Source: Micromonospora sp. MA102 (GTDB lineage: Bacteria; Actinomycetota; Actinomycetes; Mycobacteriales; Micromonosporaceae). From it: a stretch of 64,000 nucleotides of DNA. Each line of letters starts with the position of its first letter. The first letter of the stretch is position 1. A program made the position numbers and the translations under genes. The stretch is taken from positions 248,001 through 312,000 of the forward strand of contig NZ_JAMWEG010000007.1 of assembly GCF_025460765.1 (NCBI RefSeq), written 5' to 3'. A model generated the notes under the pieces. It searched no databases. It was given only the letters and a program-made list of their open reading frames with translations, and had not been told where the DNA came from. Shown here piece by piece: positions 56,465-64,000 of this stretch.

Positions 56465-57721
56465 GTGACCCAGCAGCTGACGCCCCCGACCACCGGAACC
56501 CACACCTCGCTGTGGCGCAGCCGGGACTTCCTGCTGCTGTGGAGCGGCCAGACGGTCAGCGAGGTCGGCACCCGGGTCTCCGGGGTGGCCGTGCCGCTGC
56601 TCGCCGCGGGCGTGCTCGACGCCACCGTCTTCCAGGTCTCGCTGCTCACCGTCCTGGCCTGGCTGCCGTACCTGATCTTCTCGCTGCCGGCCGGGATGCT
56701 GGCCGACCGGGTCGACCAGCGGCGGCTGATGATCGGGTGCGACCTGGGCCGCGCGGCGCTGCTGCTGTCGGTCCCGGTGGTCGCCCTGGCCGGCCACCTC
56801 ACGCTGGCCTTCCTGTACGCGGTGGTCGGGCTCTGCGGCGTGCTGACCGTGGCGTTCACGGTGGCCTACCGGAGCCTGCTGCCCGCCCTCGTCCCGCCGG
56901 AGCGGTTGACCTCGGCCAACGCGCGCCTGGAGGTGAGCGAGAACCTGGCCCAGCTGGCCGGGCCGAGCGCGGGCGGGGTGCTCGTCGGCCTGCTCGGGGC
57001 GGCCCGCACCTTCGTGGCCGACGCCGCCAGCTTCCTGGCCAGCGCGGTCACGCTGCTGCTGGTCCGGCACCGCCCGGCGCCGCGCGCCGAGGCTCGGGTG
57101 CCGCTCCGGGCGGCGCTGACCGAGTGGCTCGGTTTCATCCGCCGGCAGCGGATCCTCGCCCTGGTGCTCGCCTGCACCGCCACCTCGAACTTCTTCGTCA
57201 TGGCCGCCCACGCCATCGAGGTGCCGTACCTGCTGCGCGTGCTGCATGCCGGCCCGGCCACCATCGGTCTCCTGTTCAGCCTGGGTTCGGTCGGCGGGCT
57301 GCTGGCCGGCGTGCTGGCCGGCCGGGTGAGCGCGCTGCTCGGCGGCGCCCGGACCATCTGGGTGTCGATGGCCGCGCCCGGCCCGCTCTACCTGCTCATG
57401 CCGCTGGCCCGGCCCGGCTGGGGCGCCCTGCTCTACGCGGTCGGGACGGCGGCGTTCGCGGCCAACGCGGTGCTGTTCAACGTGGCGGCCATGTCCTACC
57501 GGCAGCGGGTCACCCCGGCCCGGCTGCTCGGCCGCGTCAACGCCGCGTTCCTTTGGATCTGCTACGGCGTGATCCCGCTGGGCGCCCTGCTCGGCGGCAC
57601 CCTCGGCACCCGGCTCGGGCTGCGCCCGGCGCTGCTGGTCTGCGTGCTCGGCATGTGGAGCGCGGCGCTGTTCGTGGTTTTTTCGCCGCTGCGGCGGATG
57701 CGGGACTTCGCGGCGTCCTGA
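56465..57721 (+). CDS. MFS transporter, EntS-like exporter
   Basis: A 418-residue protein with about 12 hydrophobic segments. It opens SRDFLLLWSGQTVSEVGTRV, characteristic of the MFS_3/EntS group, and the cytoplasmic loop between helices 2 and 3 has GMLADRVDQRRLMIGCDLGR. Substrates of this group include siderophores and drugs; which one is unknown. GTG 56465 was chosen as the last start before the first helix; its ribosome site is weak (GGACAGG). Confidence 0.88.
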   Translation: MTQQLTPPTTGTHTSLWRSRDFLLLWSGQTVSEVGTRVSGVAVPLLAAGVLDATVFQVSLLTVLAWLPYLIFSLPAGMLADRVDQRRLMIGCDLGRAALLLSVPVVALAGHLTLAFLYAVVGLCGVLTVAFTVAYRSLLPALVPPERLTSANARLEVSENLAQLAGPSAGGVLVGLLGAARTFVADAASFLASAVTLLLVRHRPAPRAEARVPLRAALTEWLGFIRRQRILALVLACTATSNFFVMAAHAIEVPYLLRVLHAGPATIGLLFSLGSVGGLLAGVLAGRVSALLGGARTIWVSMAAPGPLYLLMPLARPGWGALLYAVGTAAFAANAVLFNVAAMSYRQRVTPARLLGRVNAAFLWICYGVIPLGALLGGTLGTRLGLRPALLVCVLGMWSAALFVVFSPLRRMRDFAAS

Positions 57722-57818
57722 AAAGAGGCAGGATTTTTCCCCGGACCGCTGTCGAATCCGGCCGCGACCGTCCGTCGGTGAGACGGAAGAGGGAAACGAC
57801 AACCCCAAGGAGAGACCG

Positions 57819-58160
57819 ATGGCCCAGTACGCAGTCCTCGTCTACTCGCCCGCGCCGGCCGACCCGATGGACCTGACCCCCGACTACGTGGCCCTGCTGG
57901 AGCGCTACGGCGACCAGGTCGCCGAGCTGGGCGGGCAGATCCTCACCGGGTTCGCGCTCCAGCCGAGCACCACGGCCACGGCGATCCGCGGCGACGTGGT
58001 GACCGACGGCCCGTTCATCGAGGCCAAGGAGGTCGTCGCCGGGTTCTTCATCCTGGAGGCGCCCGACCTGGACGTGGCCCTGAAGATCGCCAAGCTGAAC
58101 CCGGCCACCATCGACGGCGGCGTCGAGGTCCGGCCGCTCTTCCAGCCGCCGGCCGAGTGA
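57819..58160 (+). CDS. YCII/DGPF-domain protein
   Basis: A 113-residue protein of the YciI fold. It has the DGPF signature in DVVTDGPFIEAKEVVAGFF and a typical start QYAVLVYSP. Proteins of this kind are the usual partners of ECF42 sigma factors, which they may modulate. ATG with AAGGAGAG 6 nt upstream, the strongest ribosome site nearby. Its stop overlaps the sigma factor start (GTGA). Confidence 0.92.
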   Translation: MAQYAVLVYSPAPADPMDLTPDYVALLERYGDQVAELGGQILTGFALQPSTTATAIRGDVVTDGPFIEAKEVVAGFFILEAPDLDVALKIAKLNPATIDGGVEVRPLFQPPAE

Positions 58161-59413
58161 GCGACGCCGCCACGGTCGCCGCCGAACGGGCGGTGGTGGA
58201 CGCGCACCGTCGCGAGTGGGCCTTCGTGCTCGCCGCGACGGCGCGCGTCGCCGGCGACCTCGACGTGGCCGAGGAGTGCGTGCAGGACGCCTACCTGGCC
58301 GCGCTGGCCGCGTGGGCGCGCGACGGCGTACCCGACAAGCCGGGTGCCTGGTTGACCGCCACGGCGAAGCGCAAGGCGCTCGACGTGCTGCGCCGGGAGA
58401 AGGTGTTCCGGTCGAAGATGCCCCTGCTCGTCGAGCCGGCGGAGGCCGAGATGGTGGAGGAGCCCGGCGGGGACGCGGTCCCCGACGACCGGCTGCGGCT
58501 GGTGTTCACCTGCTGCCACCCGGCGCTGGCCCGGGAGGCGCAGGTGGCGCTGACCCTGCGCCTGGTCTGCGGGGTGGCCACCGGCGACATCGCCCGGGCG
58601 TTCCTGGTCACCGAGACGACCATGGCGGCCCGGGTGACCCGGGCCAAGAAGAAGATCGCCGCCGCCCGGATCCCCTACCGGGTGCCGGAGGCCGCCGAGC
58701 TGCCCGAACGGCTCGACACGGTGCTCACCGTGATCCACCTGCTCTTCACCGCCGGGCACACCGCGCCGACCGGCGCCGACCTGGTCCGCGCCGACCTGGT
58801 CGACCGGGCCGTGCACCTGACCCGGATGCTGCTCGCCCTGATGCCCGACGAGCCGGAGGTACGCGGGCTGCTCGCCCTGCTGCTGCTCACCGACGCCCGC
58901 CGGGCCACCCGCACCGACGCCGCCGGGCGGCTGCTGGTGCTGGAGGAACAGGACCGGTCCCGCTGGGACCGGGCCGCCACGGCCGAGGGGAACCAGCTGG
59001 TCCTGGGCGCGTTCCGCACCGGCCGGGTCGGCCGGTACGCCCTCCAGGCCGCGATCGCCTCGCTGCACGCGGTCGCCCCCAGCTACGCCGCCACCGACTG
59101 GCCGCAGGTCGTCCGCCTCTACGACGAGCTGCTCAAGCGCTGGCCGTCCCCGGTGGTGGCGCTGAACCGGGCGGTCGCCGTGTCCATGGTCGACGGACCG
59201 GCCGCGGCCCTCGCGGAGGTCGACGCGCTGGCGGCCGACCCCCACCTGGCCGGCTACCACTACCTCCCGGCCATCCGCGCCGACCTGCTGCGCCGCCTCG
59301 ACCGGCCGGCCGAAGCCGCGGACGCCTACCGCGCGGCGCTCGACCTGGTCGACAACGAGGCGGAACGGGCCTTCCTCACCGGTCGCCTCACCGAGGTCAC
59401 CACGCCTGGTTGA
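58157..59413 (+). CDS. ECF42-type RNA polymerase sigma factor
   Basis: A 418-residue ECF sigma factor. Residues ~1-90 are region 2 (AEECVQDAYLAALAAW, PGAWLTATAKRKALDVLRRE). Residues ~110-180 are region 4 (VALTLRLVCGVATGDIARAF, TTMAARVTRAKKKIA). The remaining ~230 residues are the TPR-like extension of the ECF42 group (VVALNRAVAVSMVDGP, YHYLPAIRADLLRRL). No anti-sigma gene is adjacent. Translationally coupled to the YCII gene. Its stop codon lies inside a 60-bp palindrome. Confidence 0.93.
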   Translation: MSDAATVAAERAVVDAHRREWAFVLAATARVAGDLDVAEECVQDAYLAALAAWARDGVPDKPGAWLTATAKRKALDVLRREKVFRSKMPLLVEPAEAEMVEEPGGDAVPDDRLRLVFTCCHPALAREAQVALTLRLVCGVATGDIARAFLVTETTMAARVTRAKKKIAAARIPYRVPEAAELPERLDTVLTVIHLLFTAGHTAPTGADLVRADLVDRAVHLTRMLLALMPDEPEVRGLLALLLLTDARRATRTDAAGRLLVLEEQDRSRWDRAATAEGNQLVLGAFRTGRVGRYALQAAIASLHAVAPSYAATDWPQVVRLYDELLKRWPSPVVALNRAVAVSMVDGPAAALAEVDALAADPHLAGYHYLPAIRADLLRRLDRPAEAADAYRAALDLVDNEAERAFLTGRLTEVTTPG

Positions 59414-59468
59414 TCATGAAGTTGTCGCCCCCGCTCCGGCGGGTCGGGACGACAACTTCATGGTCAAC
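59409..59468. repeat. GATCATG-type palindrome overlapping the ECF sigma stop codon
   Basis: A 19-bp stem with one GU pair (59409-59427 with 59450-59468) encloses a second hairpin (59430-59434 with 59439-59443). It lies at a convergent junction and its arm TTGATCATGAAGTT differs from the arm at 34421 by one base. Confidence 0.8.
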
Positions 59469-59474
59469 ACGGTG

Positions 59475-60194
59475 TCACCGCCGGTGGGCCCCGCGTACCG
59501 TGCGGCGGGCGTCCCGCCAGGCGATCAGGGCCGTGCGGAGCCGGGGGGAGGTGACCGGCTCTCCCCTGCGCCGAGCCGCGAGTTGGTCGATCAGCCAGGC
59601 CGGGGCGTGGGCCGCCTCGACCGCCGCGGTCTTGGTGAGCAGGTCGCCGTGGCGCAGCGCGTGCCGGCCGCGAGCCATCGAGGTGAGACCGAGGTCGGCG
59701 AGGGCGGGCTCCAGCCACAACCACGGACGCCGGGCCGCCCAGGCCCAGTAGCCGGTGAGTTCGGCGCGGGCGGCGGCTCGCACGTCGTCGTCGCCCACCG
59801 GCGGGAACACCTCGCCGGGCGGACGGCCGAGGACGGCGTACCCGTGGCGGACGAGCTCCGCCCGGGTGATGCCGGACAGGATGCGCTGGACGAGCTGCCC
59901 GTGCGTCCACGTCGGATGCTTCCGGTGGACGTCCGCGACGGTGGCGCTGTCGACGTAGACGCAGCCCAGGTGCAGCCCGGCGGCGCCGTCGGCGTCGAGG
60001 CGGCGGTGCACGGCGACGAGCGCGGCCTCCCGCGCGTCGACGACCGGCCCGTCGGTCAGCGCCACCAGGTCGAGGTCGCTCACGCCGGGCCGGTAGTCGC
60101 CGGTCGCCAGTGACCCGGCCACCAGCAGGTCGGTGACCCAACCGAGCGCCGCGAGTTCACCGGCGAATTCGTCGACGACCGGGAGCCTCACCAC
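59475..60194 (-). CDS. Nucleotidyltransferase (AadA-like) family protein
   Basis: A 239-residue protein. The pol-beta-type nucleotidyltransferase motif GSLATGDYRPGVSDLDLVA holds the metal-binding DxD. The C-terminal half is helical (TGYWAWAARRPWLWLEPAL, GRHALRHGDLLTKTAAVEA), as in aminoglycoside nucleotidyltransferases with a DUF4111-type domain. Resistance is possible but not implied. The start is uncertain: GTG 60194 or 60191 begin at VVRLPVVDEF; GTG 60230 would add 12 residues. Confidence 0.8.
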   Translation of the reverse strand: MVRLPVVDEFAGELAALGWVTDLLVAGSLATGDYRPGVSDLDLVALTDGPVVDAREAALVAVHRRLDADGAAGLHLGCVYVDSATVADVHRKHPTWTHGQLVQRILSGITRAELVRHGYAVLGRPPGEVFPPVGDDDVRAAARAELTGYWAWAARRPWLWLEPALADLGLTSMARGRHALRHGDLLTKTAAVEAAHAPAWLIDQLAARRRGEPVTSPRLRTALIAWRDARRTVRGAHRR

Positions 60195-60284
60195 GATCCC
60201 ATTCTCGTCTCCGCGGTGAATCCTGGACACCCACCGTTCGCCACGAACGGCACGTGTCCAAGATCCGGCCGGGTCCGACCACCC

Positions 60285-61217
60285 TCAGCCGAACCAGGTG
60301 AGGGACTGGCCGTGGCCCCGGGTCCAGGCCAGCGGCCTTCCGTCGAGGGCCAGCACGTTGTGGAAGCCGCCGGGCGGTTGTTCGGGCAGCGCGGGGTAGC
60401 GCAGCACGTCGGGATCCTCGTTGGCGATCCAGTGCCCGGGCAGCCCGCCGACGACCTCGGCGAACGCGTCCCGCCGGGGTGGCGGCACCTGGTACAGCAC
60501 CGAGGTGTGGAAGACCACCAGGGTCGCGTCCCGCGGCGCCCGCGCGGCCAGCGCGGGCAGGTCGTCCACCAGGTCGCCCCGCACCAGCAGCGGGGGCTCG
60601 GCCGCCGCCACGGCCGCCGCGGCCCGCAGCCGCTCGCGGCGGTGCCCGTGCTCCGGCCAGATGAGCGCGTCCAGCCACGCCACGTCGGCCGGGTCGGTCA
60701 GGTCCAGCGGATTGAGGTCCAGGCCGGCCCGCCACACCACCTCGGGCCTGCGGACCGGCGGCGCAGTCCCGCTGATCGCGCAGTCGAGGACCGGCTCACC
60801 GGCGCCGAGCCGGCGGTCGCCGTAGCGGTAGGCGTACCGGTCGGGGTAGAGGTTCAGGCCCGCGGAGGCGCCGACCTCCAGCAGGGCGAGCGGCTGGGGC
60901 AACGACGCCAGCACCGGCAGGAGCACGGCACACCGGCCCGGCTCGTTCGTCTGCGTGGCCCGGACCCGCATCTCCGCCTCGACGGCCGGCCAGTTCGCCA
61001 GCGCGTACCCGCGGAAGGCGGCCGGATCGGTGACCGGGCCGCCGAGCAGCCGCACCACACCGAAGAGCAGGTTCGGCTGGCGCTTGGCCGGCGGGAGGGT
61101 GTCGAGCCGGGCCAGCAGCTCGTCGTCGCGGGCAACCGCCTCCGACAGCCGCTCGTAGGCCGGCGACACCCCACGCACCTCGCGCCTGAAGGCGGTGTAA
61201 CGGTCCGCAGTGGTCAT
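60285..61217 (-). CDS. DUF2332 family protein
   Basis: A 310-residue protein. Family motifs are NLLFGVVRLLGG, LLEVGASAGLNLYPDRYAYR, GLDLNPLDLTDPADVAWLDA, LIWPEHGHRRERL and VFHTSVLYQVP. The EVGASAGLNL segment resembles a SAM-binding glycine loop, so a methyltransferase-like fold is plausible but unproven. ATG 61217 starts at the family N-terminus; a longer frame adds unrelated residues. Confidence 0.88.
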   Translation of the reverse strand: MTTADRYTAFRREVRGVSPAYERLSEAVARDDELLARLDTLPPAKRQPNLLFGVVRLLGGPVTDPAAFRGYALANWPAVEAEMRVRATQTNEPGRCAVLLPVLASLPQPLALLEVGASAGLNLYPDRYAYRYGDRRLGAGEPVLDCAISGTAPPVRRPEVVWRAGLDLNPLDLTDPADVAWLDALIWPEHGHRRERLRAAAAVAAAEPPLLVRGDLVDDLPALAARAPRDATLVVFHTSVLYQVPPPRRDAFAEVVGGLPGHWIANEDPDVLRYPALPEQPPGGFHNVLALDGRPLAWTRGHGQSLTWFG

Positions 61218-61319
61218 GGCCCGAGCATCCCAGCCGGCCGCCGCGACCGGGTTGCGCCGGCGGCGTGAGTTCCGTCGCTCCAGCGGGTCGCCGTCGAACC
61301 CGTCCATCGGCGAAAGGCC

Positions 61320-61355
61320 GCGAGCGCGGCAGGGAAGATCCCCTGCCGCGCTCGC
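61320..61355 (-). terminator. Terminator of the class II ribonucleotide reductase gene
   Basis: A perfect 15-bp stem (61320-61334 with 61341-61355) with a 6-nt loop lies 14 bp past the stop codon. Confidence 0.85.
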
Positions 61356-61368
61356 GAGCGGTCGTGCG

Positions 61369-64000
61369 TCAGCTGCAGCCGCTGGTGGAGCCGCAGCCCT
61401 CACAGACGTAGCAACTGCCGGCCGGCCGCATCTTCGTGCCGCAGGTGAAGCAGAGCGGCGCGTCCGCGGCCTTGCCGATCACGGCCTCCAGCAGTTCGGT
61501 GCTGGAGCCCACCGACGGCGCCGGCTTGGCGGCGGCCACGTCGGCCACCTCCTGCTTCGGCTGGACGACCGCCTTCGGCTCGGGCGCCTCGACCGGGGCG
61601 GAGGCGGCCATCGCGGTGAGGTCCGCACCGCTCGCCTCCGCCTCCGCCTCGGCCGCGAGCTGGGCGGCCCGCTCCTTGGCCGTGAAGATGCCCAGCTCAG
61701 CGCGGCGCTCGTACGGCAGGAAGTCCAGGGCCAGGCGACGGAAGATGTAGTCCATCACCGAGGCCGCCATCCGCACGTCCGGGTCGTCGGTCATACCGGC
61801 CGGCTCGAAGCGCATGTTGGTGAACTTGCTGACGTACGTCTCCAGCGGGACGCCGTACTGGAGACCGATGGAGATGGCCACCGAGAAGGCGTCCATCACG
61901 CCGGCCAGGGTCGAGCCCTGCTTCGACATCTTGAGGAAGACCTCGCCGAGGCCGTCGTCCGGGTACGACGAGGCGGTGAGGTAACCCTCGGCGCCGCCGA
62001 CCGAGAACGAGATGGTCTCCGACGGGCGCTTCTTCGGCAGCCGCTTGCGGACCGGCCGGTATTCCACGACCTTCTCCACGACCTTCTCGACCTCGGCGGC
62101 CGGGGCCTGGGTCTCGGCGGCGGTCTTGTTGGACTTGGCCACCGAGAGCGGCTGGCCGACCTTGCAGTTGTCCCGGTAGATCGCCAGCGCCTTGAGGCCG
62201 AGCTTCCAGCCCTCGAAGTAGATCTTCTCGACGTCCTCGACGGTGGCCTGCTCGGGCATGTTGACCGTCTTGGAGATGGCGCCGGAGACGAACGGCTGGA
62301 TCGCCGCCATCATCCGCACGTGGCCCATCGGGGCGATCGACCGCTCACCCATGGCGCAGTCGAAGACCGGGTAGTGCTCCGGCTTGAGGCCCGGGGCGTC
62401 CACCACGTGGCCGTGGTCGGCGATGTGCTCGACGATCGCCTCGACCTGCTCCTCGGGGTAGCCGAGGCTGCGCAGGGCGCGCGGCACGGTCTGGTTGACG
62501 ATCTGCATGGAGCCGCCGCCGACCAGCTTCTTGAACTTGACGAGCGCCAGGTCCGGCTCCACGCCGGTCGTGTCGCAGTCCATCATGAAGCCGATGGTGC
62601 CGGTCGGCGCGAGGACGCTGGCCTGCGAGTTGCGCCAGCCGTTCTTGTCACCGATCTTGTTGCCCAGCGTCCACTGCTTGGTTGCCTCGCGGACGATCGC
62701 GGTGGCCACCGTGCCGGCCGGCTTGATCTCGTCGTTGGCGGCGGCGTGCTTGCGCATGACCCGCTTGTGCGGCTCCGCGTTGCGGGCGTAGCCGTCGTAC
62801 GGGCCGACGACGCCGGCCAGCTCGGCGGAGCGGCGGTAGGCGGTGCCGGTCATCAGCGAGGTGATCGCCGCGGCGACCTCCCGGCCCTGCTCCGAGTCGT
62901 ACGGCAGGCCGGAGGCCATCAGCAGCGCGCCGAGGTTGGCGTAGCCGATGCCGAGCTGCCGGTAGGCGCGGCTGGTCTCACCGATCTTCTCGGTCGGGAA
63001 GTCGGCGAAGCAGATCGAGATGTCCATCGCGGTGATGACGAACTCGACCGACTTGACGAACTTCTCCACCTCGAAGCCGCCGTCGGCGCGCATGAACTTC
63101 ATGAGGTTCAGCGAGGCCAGGTTGCACGAGGAGTTGTCCAGGTGCAGGTACTCCGAGCACGGGTTCGACGCGGTGATCCGCCCGGTCTCCGGGCAGGTGT
63201 GCCAGTCGTTGATGGTGTCGTCGTACTGGAGGCCGGGGTCGGCGCACTCCCAGGCGGCCTGGGAGATGCCGCGGAACAGCTTCTTGGCGTCGATCGTCTC
63301 GATGACCTGGCCGTCGAGCCGGCCGCGCAGGTCGAAGCCGCCACCGTTCTCCACCGCGGTCATGAACTCGTCGGAGACCCGGACCGAGTTGTTGGCGTTC
63401 TGGTACTGCACGCTGACGATGTCGGCGCCGCCCAGGTCCATGTCGAAGCCGGCGTCCCGCAGCGCGCGGATCTTGTCCTCCTCGCGCGCCTTGGTGACCA
63501 CGAACTCCTGGATGTCCGGGTGGTCCACGTCGAGGATGACCATCTTGGCCGCCCGCCGGGTGGCGCCGCCGGACTTGATGGTGCCGGCGGAGGCGTCCGC
63601 GCCGCGCATGAAGCTGACCGGGCCGGAGGCGTTGCCGCCGGAGGACAGCAGCTCGCGGGAGGAGCGGATCCGGGACAGGTTGACGCCGGAGCCGGAGCCG
63701 CCCTTGAAGATCAGCCCCTCCTCCTTGTACCAGTCGAGGATGGAGTCCATCGAGTCGTCGACGGCCAGGATGAAGCAGGCGCTGACCTGCTGCGGCGACG
63801 GCGTGCCGACGTTGAACCAGACCGGCGAGTTGAAGCTGAACACCTGGTTCAGCAGCATCCAGGTCAGCTCGTGCGCGAACACCTCGGCGTCCGCCTGGGT
63901 GGCGAAGTAGCCGTACTCCTCACCGGCGGTGCGGTAGGTGCCGACCACCCGGTCGATCAGCTGCTTGAGCGACCACTCCCGCTCCGGGGTCCCCACCGCG
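61369..64000 (-). CDS. nrdJ: Adenosylcobalamin-dependent ribonucleoside-diphosphate reductase (class II), 5' end outside window
   Basis: Visible part is 876 residues; the N-terminus continues past the right edge, and a GTG at 63996 is not the true start. The enzyme makes deoxyribonucleotides using B12 to form the thiyl radical. Active-site features include NPCSEYLHLDNSSCNLASLN (N-x-C-x-E) and GSGSGVNLSRIRSS. Substrate-loop GGATRRAAKMVILDVDHPDI is family-typical. The C-terminus carries a zinc-ribbon CFTCGTKMRPAG...CYVCEGCGSTSGCS, which includes the redox-active tail Cys. In Streptomyces nrdJ follows nrdR and is controlled by a B12 riboswitch; both would lie outside this window. Confidence 0.96.
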   Translation of the reverse strand, partial: AVGTPEREWSLKQLIDRVVGTYRTAGEEYGYFATQADAEVFAHELTWMLLNQVFSFNSPVWFNVGTPSPQQVSACFILAVDDSMDSILDWYKEEGLIFKGGSGSGVNLSRIRSSRELLSSGGNASGPVSFMRGADASAGTIKSGGATRRAAKMVILDVDHPDIQEFVVTKAREEDKIRALRDAGFDMDLGGADIVSVQYQNANNSVRVSDEFMTAVENGGGFDLRGRLDGQVIETIDAKKLFRGISQAAWECADPGLQYDDTINDWHTCPETGRITASNPCSEYLHLDNSSCNLASLNLMKFMRADGGFEVEKFVKSVEFVITAMDISICFADFPTEKIGETSRAYRQLGIGYANLGALLMASGLPYDSEQGREVAAAITSLMTGTAYRRSAELAGVVGPYDGYARNAEPHKRVMRKHAAANDEIKPAGTVATAIVREATKQWTLGNKIGDKNGWRNSQASVLAPTGTIGFMMDCDTTGVEPDLALVKFKKLVGGGSMQIVNQTVPRALRSLGYPEEQVEAIVEHIADHGHVVDAPGLKPEHYPVFDCAMGERSIAPMGHVRMMAAIQPFVSGAISKTVNMPEQATVEDVEKIYFEGWKLGLKALAIYRDNCKVGQPLSVAKSNKTAAETQAPAAEVEKVVEKVVEYRPVRKRLPKKRPSETISFSVGGAEGYLTASSYPDDGLGEVFLKMSKQGSTLAGVMDAFSVAISIGLQYGVPLETYVSKFTNMRFEPAGMTDDPDVRMAASVMDYIFRRLALDFLPYERRAELGIFTAKERAAQLAAEAEAEASGADLTAMAASAPVEAPEPKAVVQPKQEVADVAAAKPAPSVGSSTELLEAVIGKAADAPLCFTCGTKMRPAGSCYVCEGCGSTSGCS

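Noticed and set aside
54683..57808. 1041-residue reading of the asparaginase gene
   Set aside because: The frame upstream of 55660 is shadow of the methyltransferase and MFS genes.
59475..60194. Calling the nucleotidyltransferase an aminoglycoside-resistance gene
   Set aside because: Only the general nucleotidyltransferase motif is visible; specificity cannot be read from sequence.

Overview
The window is chromosomal DNA from a very GC-rich actinobacterium. Codon third positions are almost all G or C, GTG starts are common, and many genes look leaderless. Gene content points to the Micromonosporaceae (Micromonospora-like), but I name the family only by inference. No rRNA, tRNA, CRISPR array, transposase or phage gene was found. 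Coding density is high, with about 60 genes. The first gene and the last gene (nrdJ) run off the window ends.

Region 1 (1-17.5 kb) is accessory and strongly envelope-directed. It holds a membrane-anchored hypothetical protein, a VOC protein, a large secreted malectin-domain protein, a two-component system, a C39-like cysteine peptidase, two tandem membrane-anchored beta-propeller paralogues of identical length, three paralogous GT-C-like polytopic membrane proteins, a lipoprotein and a small secreted protein. The propeller pair and the membrane triplet are the least explained part of the window.

Region 2 (17.6-34.4 kb) is a conserved actinobacterial housekeeping block. It runs dxs, anmK, a TRAM/Fe-S RNA methyltransferase, an APC permease, two TrkA-type proteins (ceoB/ceoC), DUF3159, an OB-fold protein, DUF3710, dut, DUF3093, DUF4193, a LytR_C protein (cei), suhB, the principal sigma factor gene (sigA/hrdB type) and a small Cys/His protein. 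The order matches what I recall of Mycobacterium tuberculosis Rv2682c-Rv2703, without ppgK.

Region 3 (34.5-54 kb) continues the same synteny with insertions. It has an XPB-like helicase, a TRIC channel, DUF3039, a pseudouridine catabolism pair (psuG plus a PfkB kinase), DUF3099, a BrnT/RHH-like toxin-antitoxin pair, LtrA, a HhH-GPD DNA repair protein, a secreted subtilase, a methyltransferase, dtd, Spo0M, a SigB-type sigma factor, a GNAT/acyl-CoA-synthetase fusion beside an AcuC deacetylase (a possible acetylation/deacetylation pair), a rhodanese-type sulfurtransferase and IdeR.

Region 4 (53.7-64 kb) is mixed. It has a lipoprotein, DUF5522, asparaginase, a methyltransferase, an MFS exporter, an ECF42-type sigma factor with its YCII/DGPF partner, a nucleotidyltransferase, DUF2332 and the C-terminal 877 codons of a class II (B12-dependent) ribonucleotide reductase.

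Cross-cutting signals are: a TANNNT box 6-9 nt upstream of the start codon of eleven genes (leaderless signature); three long perfect or near-perfect palindromes, all at convergent gene junctions; and a 186-bp almost identical stretch shared by the two primary-type sigma genes.
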